Shown here piece after piece: positions 56,784 through 64,000 of a DNA stretch of 64,000 nt. Position numbers and translations under genes: made by a program. Source of the DNA: Rhizophagus irregularis (taxonomy: Eukaryota > Glomeromycota > Glomeromycetes > Glomerales > Glomeraceae); contig NC_089431.1 in NCBI RefSeq assembly GCF_026210795.1, positions 4,526,001-4,590,000 on the forward strand, read 5' to 3'. Each line of letters begins with the position of its first letter. Positions within the stretch are counted from its first letter, which is position 1. A model generated the notes under the pieces. The model was given only the letters and a program-made list of their open reading frames with translations. It did not search any database and was not told where the DNA came from.

Positions 56784-58265
56784 TTATATTATTCTTGATA
56801 AGGCATCTGCATTTTTATTTTCTTTTCCTGGTCTATGGGTTATTTCAAAATCATACTGTTCCAATTCCATGACCCATCTTGATCTCTTTCCTTTTGGTAC
56901 TTTTGCAGTCATTAATCCCTTCAAAGCTGCATGGTCTGTTACTACCTCAAATTTTCTATTGATCAAGTATTTATGGAAATGTTGTATTCCCCATACAATT
57001 GCATAACATTCTTGTTCGGTTATTGGCCATCTTTGTTCTGTCCTGTTTAAACTTTTACTGGCATATTCTATTACATATTCTTGACCTTTATCATCTTTTT
57101 GAGCTAACACTGCCCCTAATCCTATTCCTGAAGCATCTGTAATTAATATAAATTTCCTTAACCAATCTGGTTGTCTTAACACCGGTTCTTCGGTTAATTT
57201 CCTTTTTAATATTTCTAATGCTTCATGTTGTTTGATGCCCCATTCAAACTTTTCATCTTTTCTCAATAAAGATGTTATTGGTTTTACTATTTTTGAAAAA
57301 TCTTTAATAAATTTTCTATAATACGTACATAACCCTAATATTGACCTTACACCTTTTATATTTATAGGTGCTGTTAATTTTTGTATCTTTTCAACCTTTC
57401 CTGGACTTGGTTTTAATCCATTTTTACCAACTACATGTCCTAAAAATTCTATTTCTGTTTTTCCAAATATACATTTCTTTAATTTTAGTATTAAACTGGC
57501 TTCCTTTAATTTTTCTAACACTAACTTTATGTGTTTTAGGTGGTCTTCAAAATTTTCCGAATATATCATTATATCATCAATGTATACTATCACAAATTCA
57601 TTTAGGTACTCCTTTAATACTTTATCCATTAACCTTTGAAAACTTGCAGGCGCATTTGTTAACCCAAATGGCATGACATTATATTCATATAATCCTGCTG
57701 AGCATATGAATGCTGTTTTCTCAATATCTTCCTCAGCCATTTCTATCTGATTAAACCCTGATGCTAAATCTAGACTGGTAAACCATTTTCCTGAACTTAT
57801 CCTTTCTAATTGTTCATCAATCCTCGGTAATGGATATGCATCTGTTATTGTAACTTTATTTAATTTTCTATAGTCGATGCAAAATCTATAATTTCCTGAC
57901 TTTTTCCCTGCTAGAGTCACTGGTGAAGACCATGGACTTCTAGATTCTCTAATTTTTCCCATTTTTAACATCTCGTCAACCTCTTTTCTGATGAATTTAC
58001 CTTTTTCATCATTTTCTTTGTACCTCTTTTGGGCTATTGGTTCAGTACCCACTTTTAATCTGATTTCATGTTTTACTAGGTTTGTCCTATTATATTTTTC
58101 ACCATCGTACTCAAATATATCCTTATATTTTTCTACTAATACCTTTAATTTACCTTTTTGTTCATTGGTTATGTCCCCTACTTTAAATTTTTCAGTAAAT
58201 TTTTCATGGTCACTTTTGTGCTTCTTTATCGTCTCTTCAGTATCATTCTGACCAAGACTTATACT
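56784..58265 (-). CDS. Gypsy reverse transcriptase-RNase H
   Basis: The frame is open from 58265 to 56784; the first GTG-initiated frame is 58052. Counting from that GTG, RT motifs include YRFCIDYRKLN, the catalytic VYIDD (Tyr157-Asp160) and FLGHVV. RNase H follows with Asp306 (LITDASG), Glu348 (ITEQEC) and Asp373 (VVTDHAAL). The order Pro-RT-RH-IN defines Ty3/Gypsy. There is no ATG near the start, and the frame is -1 relative to the protease, so it must be reached by recoding or a separate mechanism. This segment is absent from copy 1. Confidence 0.9.
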   Translation of the reverse strand, partial: SISLGQNDTEETIKKHKSDHEKFTEKFKVGDITNEQKGKLKVLVEKYKDIFEYDGEKYNRTNLVKHEIRLKVGTEPIAQKRYKENDEKGKFIRKEVDEMLKMGKIRESRSPWSSPVTLAGKKSGNYRFCIDYRKLNKVTITDAYPLPRIDEQLERISSGKWFTSLDLASGFNQIEMAEEDIEKTAFICSAGLYEYNVMPFGLTNAPASFQRLMDKVLKEYLNEFVIVYIDDIMIYSENFEDHLKHIKLVLEKLKEASLILKLKKCIFGKTEIEFLGHVVGKNGLKPSPGKVEKIQKLTAPINIKGVRSILGLCTYYRKFIKDFSKIVKPITSLLRKDEKFEWGIKQHEALEILKRKLTEEPVLRQPDWLRKFILITDASGIGLGAVLAQKDDKGQEYVIEYASKSLNRTEQRWPITEQECYAIVWGIQHFHKYLINRKFEVVTDHAALKGLMTAKVPKGKRSRWVMELEQYDFEITHRPGKENKNADALSRII

Positions 58266-58786
58266 TTAAAATTTTCATCTTCCTGACCTTCATGGTCATC
58301 TTCATATATGTTATACAATTCATCCTGGTATAATTCTTCTAATATTTCCTCTTCATCAAATGTTTCTTCAAACCCTTTAATGGTCCTTTGTGTGTATTTT
58401 ACTGGTATATCCATAGTTTCATCATTCATTCTAATTATTATTGTTTTATCTGTGTAATCTATATTTGCTTTGAACATATCTAATACTCCATTTCCTAACA
58501 CAATTTCGTTTTTTCCTGAATCAATTACTTCAACCTTAATGGGTATTTCCTTATCCCCAAATTGTATGTATATTGTCGTGGTACCCCTAGATGCTAATTT
58601 ATCCTCATTTATCATCACACATCTTACTGTACTTGGTTCCTCAATTTTTAGGTCCATTTCATCCATTATCTGACTAGTTATTACATTTACTGCTGCTCCT
58701 GTATCAAACATTACGTCCTTTAATTCTTGGTTTATTATTAATTTACCCCTTAATGCAGTTAAGTGTTCTGCCTCAATGTTGTTCAT
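58259..58786 (-). CDS. Gypsy retropepsin
   Basis: 175 aa from the ATG at 58786, with catalytic FDTGAA (Asp28) and GNGVLDMFK. It lies exactly in the Gag frame, four codons after the Gag UGA at 58799-58801. The acidic C-terminus (DEEEILEELYQDE..) is unusual for a retropepsin. Because copy 1 has ATA in place of this ATG, the native route is probably Gag-Pro readthrough. Confidence 0.85.
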   Translation of the reverse strand: MNNIEAEHLTALRGKLIINQELKDVMFDTGAAVNVITSQIMDEMDLKIEEPSTVRCVMINEDKLASRGTTTIYIQFGDKEIPIKVEVIDSGKNEIVLGNGVLDMFKANIDYTDKTIIIRMNDETMDIPVKYTQRTIKGFEETFDEEEILEELYQDELYNIYEDDHEGQEDENFKV

Positions 58787-58798
58787 TGATTCTTGTAG

Positions 58799-58801
58799 TC
58801 A
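58799..58801 (-). promoter_or_regulatory. Leaky-type UGA stop between Gag and protease
   Basis: The codon after the UGA is CUA. UGA-CUA is a well-established stop-codon readthrough context. Both Gypsy copies keep it (copy 1 at 26540-26542). Confidence 0.6.
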
Positions 58802-61800
58802 ATCCGTTTGTGGATACCTTCTCATACCATCATAATATATTTTTCTTTGTTCTGGGCTCATATCTATAATTTGTGAAAAAGTTGCATTTGCTCTGGTACT
58901 TTTCATATCCTCTAATACGTTATATTTTGGTATATTTCTTTGAAATGCGCTTGTCCTATGAATACCTTCAACACGTTCATTTTTACATTGTTTTGCATAG
59001 TGACCTCTTCGTCCACAATTTCCACATGTATTATTATTTCTCCTTGCTTCTTGTGCTTTCCTCAGACTTTCATCAGTGAATCCTCTTTTTGGTAATGCTG
59101 CTGCCTTTTCCTCTTGGCTTGCATATTTATCATTCCTTCTTCGTGTTTGTTCTTGGTCAATCTCCATATCTATATCTCGATTACTTGACCTATTTTTTAT
59201 GTTACTTCTCGTTTGTCTTTCACCAGTATAAAAATCTTGATCAACATGGTTAAATGTTACATCATTATCTTGGTAATACGGGTCATCATAACTATATCCT
59301 TGGTCATAATTATCCTGATAATCCTGACTATCATAATCATATTGGTCATATTGGTCATTATAATTATCATATTCCACTACATTGAATCCTCGATTATTGT
59401 TTTGGTGGTTTGGTGGTCTGTTATAGTTATTTGGTCTTCCATTATAGTTATTTGATCTTCTATTATAATTTTGATTATTTGGTCTTCCATAGTTTCTTTG
59501 ACCATTATTTACCCTACATTCATTTGCATAATGTCCTGGTTGTTTACAATTATAACATGCTCGAGGTGGTGGTCCTTGTCTATTATTATTGTTTGGTGGT
59601 CTCTTTTGCCCTCCAAGTTGATTTACTAGTTTTACCTCTAATTTTTTAAACATGTCGGCAAGGTCATCCTCATAATTTTTCTCCAATGGTTTTTCAAATA
59701 TATTCTTTGGCTTGTCATCTTGTATATCGATTCCTTTTCTTTGGGTACTAACTGATATACCATGTGTCTTTCTTATTAATTCATTAGTAGCTTCCTCTTC
59801 TCTTCTTGCTGTATTCACTGCATCATTTAAATTTGCTGGGTTTTGTCTTCTGACTTGATATCCCAATGTTGGTGTTAATCCTTCGATATAATTATCCACT
59901 TGTAATTCATCATCTAATGCATGACCTCTGGTAGCTATCCTTAATATTTGTCTAAACCTTATCGTATATGCCTCAACATTTTCATTTACTCCTTGTGTTA
60001 TTTTCCTTAATTCTAACATTTTCCTTTTTCTAACATCTTCCCTGGTAAATCTTTGTTTAATCCTATGTTTTAAATCATTATCATTATCGTTATCTTGCCA
60101 ATTTACCAAATGACCATTGTTTGCTTCCTTCTTTTCATTATACCATTGTGCTGCTGCACCTTTCAAACAGGTAGCTGCCATTGCTGCTTGTCTAGCTCCA
60201 TTTACTCCTGCTGCTTTTCCTATAGCAGTAAATGCTGTTTCAAATTGTCTTACCCAATCGTTTATGTCTTCTTCTTCCCTTCCATAAAATTGTGGCATAC
60301 TAATTATTCCTCCAGCTACATTTCCTGCATCCTCAATTGCATTTGCTAATGGGTTGGCTGCGACTAATCCAGCCCAATTACCTCCTATATCATGTCCCGT
60401 TGCTGCTAGTAAAGCCGCTCTAAAATCTTCCCTTACTTCAGCTCTTGTTGCTCCCATAATTATTGGTACTATTGGTAGAATTGGTGGTATCGGTGGTGTT
60501 AAAGGTGTTTCAAATAAATTTTCTATATTATAATCAGATATTTCACTTTTATCCTCAGAGTTTGATTCTGAACTTTCACTTGAGTCAAAACCAGGTCTAT
60601 TTATAATGTTTTCTTCATAAGGTTCTTCAAAATTTTCATTGTTATCGGTATCATTTGGATTTAAAATTTCTCCGTCTTTTCCAGATCCATCTGATTCTTT
60701 TTCAGATCCATCAGATTTTTCATTATCAGATTCATTTCCACTGCTTTCACTATCCTCAATTCCAGCTTGTTGTTTTAGAAATTTATCCAATATCCGTTTT
60801 AAATTTTTCTCCAAATCATTTTTATTTCCTTGGAATATTTCAATAAATTCTTGATCCAATATTTCTCCATCAGTATATCCCATACTGATTAATCTTAATA
60901 ACTCTCCATCAGTTATTTCTATTTTATTATCATCACATATTTGTTTTAATCTTTTGACCCTGATATCAATTTCATTTTCATCATTCTCACAATCCCTACA
61001 CTTGGTTTTTCCTTCGTTAAATTTATTGTTCATCCATCTTATTCCACATTCATCACAAAATGTGGTATTTTCATTTATCCATTCATATAATTTTATCCTT
61101 AATTCTTTGTCATTCGTATCAATTTCCTGGAAATATTTTTCCATAAATTCCATTGTTAATATTATACTATTGCTTATCCTGAATTTTCTCATTCTTTCTA
61201 TTTCTGACACATTTAATTCGTATCCTAATTTTTCTAAGTCATCCTTTAATTCTAATAATTCTTTTTGTTCACAATTTTTACATTGTCCAATGTCTGCTAT
61301 CATATCAGGTAACTTTCTATTCCTACAATTTCCACATATTAATGTTTCTTTTGTTAACCATTCATTTATTTCATCTTTTAATTTTTCATCACTTAGTCTC
61401 ATTAATTCGAAAAATGTACCTAAAAAGTCCTCTGTTAATATCAATTCTATCCTTATCCTTAGGTCCCACATTCTTTGTATATCTTTATCAGTAAACCTTC
61501 CACCCATTTCTTCAATTTTTCTTTTTAATAATTTCACTGTCCATTCGACATCATCCTCTATTTTTGCTTCATAATGTATACTACCATCACTGTCCTCTAA
61601 TTCATAACTTTCAGGGCTATCACTTTCTGGGTCCTCGGGTTCCCTTGTAAATTGTTTGGTGTCAATAAATCTTTGTATTGTCTTTTGTTTATATTTACCC
61701 AACCTCTGGACATATTCCTCAATTGATAACTCAGGTTCTTCGTGTTCAATGCTTTGTATTAGGGCAAACATCTCATATCCTCCTAATTCAGTTATTCTTT

Positions 61801-62387
61801 CTTCCATGTATAACAATTTTCTAAATTCTACCATTGCACCTGGTCCTACATGCTTTACTTTCGTATCATTTTCCAATATTGTGTTATACCATTCCCAAAA
61901 TTTTTGAAATCTATTTTCAACGTCCCAATCTTCTAAAATATATCCATGTTCCATTATTTCTGGGCATCCAATTAATCGATCAAATACTTCATTTTCTAAG
62001 TTTCCTTCAATACAATCCCTTACAATTACTACAATTATTATTCTCAATCCTTTTTCCTTCATTTTCGGTTGTTGTCTGTACCTTATTGATTCAATTATTC
62101 TATCTACTATATTCCTACATTTTCCTTTATGTATTGTGTCCTCCCTTTCTCTATTGTCCATACTTAATAAATTCAATAATTCTTTATGTGTTACATTATT
62201 GTACATTAGTATTGTATCCTCAAATTTAAATAAAGCATCCCAAAATTTCTTGAATGCTGCTGATACTTCTCTTTCTATTGGATTACATATTTCACATGCT
62301 AAACATTCCTCTGGTTCTATCACTCCTAGGTCATGTTCTTGTTTTATGGTTTATATATCCAGCGTTCCAAACATGGTACCATTCCAT
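58799..62387 (-). CDS. Gypsy Gag with N-terminal zinc-ribbon region
   Basis: The open frame is 58799-62323 (1174 aa). The homologous ATG is at 62387, but one extra T near 62342 shifts the first ~20 codons compared with copy 1. The N-terminal ~500 residues hold several CxxC pairs (CLACEIC, CGNCRNRK..CKNC, CDECG..CRDC), which is unusual for Gag. An acidic Ser/Asp stretch (~530-620) is followed by the capsid-like region (MPQFYGREEEDINDWVRQFE, FTREDVRKRKMLELRKI), then CCHC knuckles at 923-936 and ~1100-1113. It packages RNA and assembles particles in related elements. Confidence 0.85.
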
Positions 62388-62553
62388 TTTTAATAAAATT
62401 CTCTAAAAATTTTCGCGTCTTTTACTTTTTATCCTTCTTTTATATTTTATTTGACCTATACTGGGCTTGCCTTTACCTCATTTGTTCATTACTGAGTATG
62501 GTAGTTTACAGGTTTGTACAAATAAATTTATATTTTTCCTTAAAATTCCCAAC

Positions 62554-63237
62554 CTAAGGTTGGAGTGTGAATCCATATTTGATTTGTCCGATTATTTGTT
62601 GTATTTCCGGATTTGTCAATTTTATAATAGTCGTTACAAATGTTTCCTTTACTCTATATATCTTATCTTGACCAATTTCAGTAAAAAGTTTATATATTTT
62701 TATAGCTCCTTGCATCCTTTTCCTTAATGCTTCCTTTTTCTTTTGTTTTTCATCAGTACTTTCATTAACTATAAATTCCATCATTTCATCATATAATTCT
62801 TCTCTAGCTGTCTGGTCCGGCTTTGTTTGATTTATTCTTGCTTTAATTTCTCGTTCAAAAATTTGTCCAATATTGTACCATATTAAGATGTTTTTACCAT
62901 TTGTATTTCCAAGACTGATGTATCTTTCTACTAATTTTTCAACATCATGAATTTCTACATTTTGTATTTCTGGTATCAATAGGTCTTCCACATTTATCGG
63001 TGTCAACAATTCATTTATAAATCTTTCCACTTTATTCTCACTTTTGGTCCTTTTCACATGTTCTCTATTATCACAAGTCAAACATCTCTTTTTTTTCTTC
63101 TTGGGTGGTCTAACATCATAGATAGTCTTTAGACTGATGGCCTTATTATCTTCATTATAAATTTTTAATTTAATTCCTTTTCCTTTACACAAATATTTTT
63201 CTGAATCCTCTTTTGTTAAATTGATTTTGTATTCCAT
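62554..63237 (-). CDS. Gypsy leader ORF of unknown function
   Basis: 227 aa, ATG at 63237, upstream of Gag in the same orientation. The N-terminus is followed by RPPKKKKKRCLTCDNREHVKR, a nuclear-localisation-like basic run with a CxxC. The rest is helical (EKLVERYISLGN, NILIWYNIGQIFEREIKARI). No family recognised. Gypsy copy 1 has lost almost all of it, so it may be dispensable for movement in trans. It could be a former accessory or regulatory gene. Confidence 0.65.
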   Translation of the reverse strand: MEYKINLTKEDSEKYLCKGKGIKLKIYNEDNKAISLKTIYDVRPPKKKKKRCLTCDNREHVKRTKSENKVERFINELLTPINVEDLLIPEIQNVEIHDVEKLVERYISLGNTNGKNILIWYNIGQIFEREIKARINQTKPDQTAREELYDEMMEFIVNESTDEKQKKKEALRKRMQGAIKIYKLFTEIGQDKIYRVKETFVTTIIKLTNPEIQQIIGQIKYGFTLQP

Positions 63238-63350
63238 TTTATGGGTGAGAGATCGAATTCCTCACCTTCTTATAACTTTCCTTGAATACATTTGTCCAGC
63301 AAATATTATTTTAATTTTTGTTAACGTTAATCATGATTCTTCTTGGGTAC

Positions 63351-63546
63351 CCTCACACAGAATTGTTTTTGGAAGTTCACACAGAACTATTCTCAATTGA
63401 TCACACAGAATACCTCAATTGAGTTCACACAGAAAAAGCTCACACAGAACTATTCTCAATTGATCACACAGAAAACCTCAATTGAGTTCACACAGAATTA
63501 TTCTCAATTGATCACACAGAAAACCTCAATTGAGTTCACACAGAAT
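63351..63546. repeat. Leader tandem repeat, three units
   Basis: Same unit as 42711-42857 with one extra copy (ACACAGAATTATTCTCAATT). CTCAATTGAG palindromes recur in each unit. A spurious frame covers it because the unit length keeps phase. Confidence 0.75.
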
Positions 63547-64000
63547 TACCCTACCATCGTATTTATAGTGTCGGTTTTTTGGGTACACTTTTTATCCTTA
63601 ACTTAACCTCAATTATTTATAAAAATTATTTTTAATCCTTAATTCATGGAACTTATTTACAATTTTCTATTAAAACCCCTTCTAACTTGATTAGCCTCGC
63701 ATTTCCCTTGATAATCAATTACTACCATACATATTTGGTTCATATGTATGAAAATTATTATAATAATAATTTTTCATTGACTTATCAGCCGGTGGTCAAG
63801 TTAGATCAAAAATTTAATTCTTAACATTATCTCTTTATACATTTATGGTCATACTTACCCAAATTAATACCTTTTACCTTGGTAACCATTATTTTCACGT
63901 ATCCTTTAAAATATTTAACTTTATTTTATTAAAATTTAACGTTAATACACCTTAAATTCTTTTTTTTTTTTTTTTTAACCAAGACTTAGAACTTTTAATT
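63547..64000 (-). other. Gypsy copy 2 5' leader, running off the window
   Basis: Matches 42858-43320 of copy 1. The 5' LTR is expected roughly 130-150 bp beyond the window end. Confidence 0.8.

Noticed and set aside
58259-58275. AAATTTT as a -1 slippery heptamer between protease and RT
   Set aside because: The heptamer is in phase, but slipping there meets TAA at once, so this site cannot give Pro-RT fusion.
63343-63606. 87-codon plus-strand frame with repeated QNYSQLITQ
   Set aside because: Direct translation of the leader tandem repeat; copy 1 has a different unit number.

Overview
The window is AT-rich, intron-bearing eukaryotic DNA. The gene content points to an arbuscular mycorrhizal fungus of the Rhizophagus type: tandem BTB-BACK-TLDc genes, the many-exon tail of an expanded protein kinase family, a Myb-like gene, small secreted proteins, many MITEs and large nested transposons. 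The species assignment is inference from gene content; no rRNA or other marker is present.

Left arm (1-23434): three BTB-BACK-TLDc genes and one 3' fragment on the minus strand, within repeated units that also share intergenic DNA; a three-exon Myb-like gene; a kinase-tail remnant with a MITE in its exon; a small secreted protein; and several MITEs with readable target duplications.

Centre (23435-44449): three nested layers. A remnant with pogo-like inverted ends holds a Ty3/Gypsy element (LTRs 23604-24231 and 43457-44084, minus-strand coding). The Gypsy Gag gene is split by a 12,304-bp Maverick/Polinton-like element (27467-39770) with 438-bp terminal inverted repeats and a 6-bp TTGTAT duplication. 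The second Gypsy copy keeps the empty site at 59720-59725. The Maverick carries an acidic orphan, a protein resembling the TATA-binding proteins of large DNA viruses, two F-box-like proteins, a Gag-like/retropepsin gene (itself split by a 244-bp MITE), a DDE integrase and a protein-primed-type DNA polymerase B. Four of its genes share a strongly conserved upstream motif. I see no capsid, packaging ATPase or Ulp1-type protease.

Right arm (44450-64000): one minus-strand BTB-TLDc gene, a Cys-rich peptide gene with a nonsense codon, a BTB-TLDc pseudogene and an intact BTB-TLDc gene on the plus strand, then a second, fuller Gypsy copy (54014 to the window edge). Its pol has a thymidylate/deoxynucleoside-kinase-like P-loop domain fused to the N-terminus of the integrase. 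Its Gag and protease lie in one frame separated by a single UGA followed by CUA, a classic readthrough context. The first Gypsy copy lacks RT and most of the kinase, yet its two LTRs look identical, so it probably moved in trans.

The most novel content is the gene set and shared promoter module of the Maverick, and the kinase-integrase fusion of the Gypsy family.
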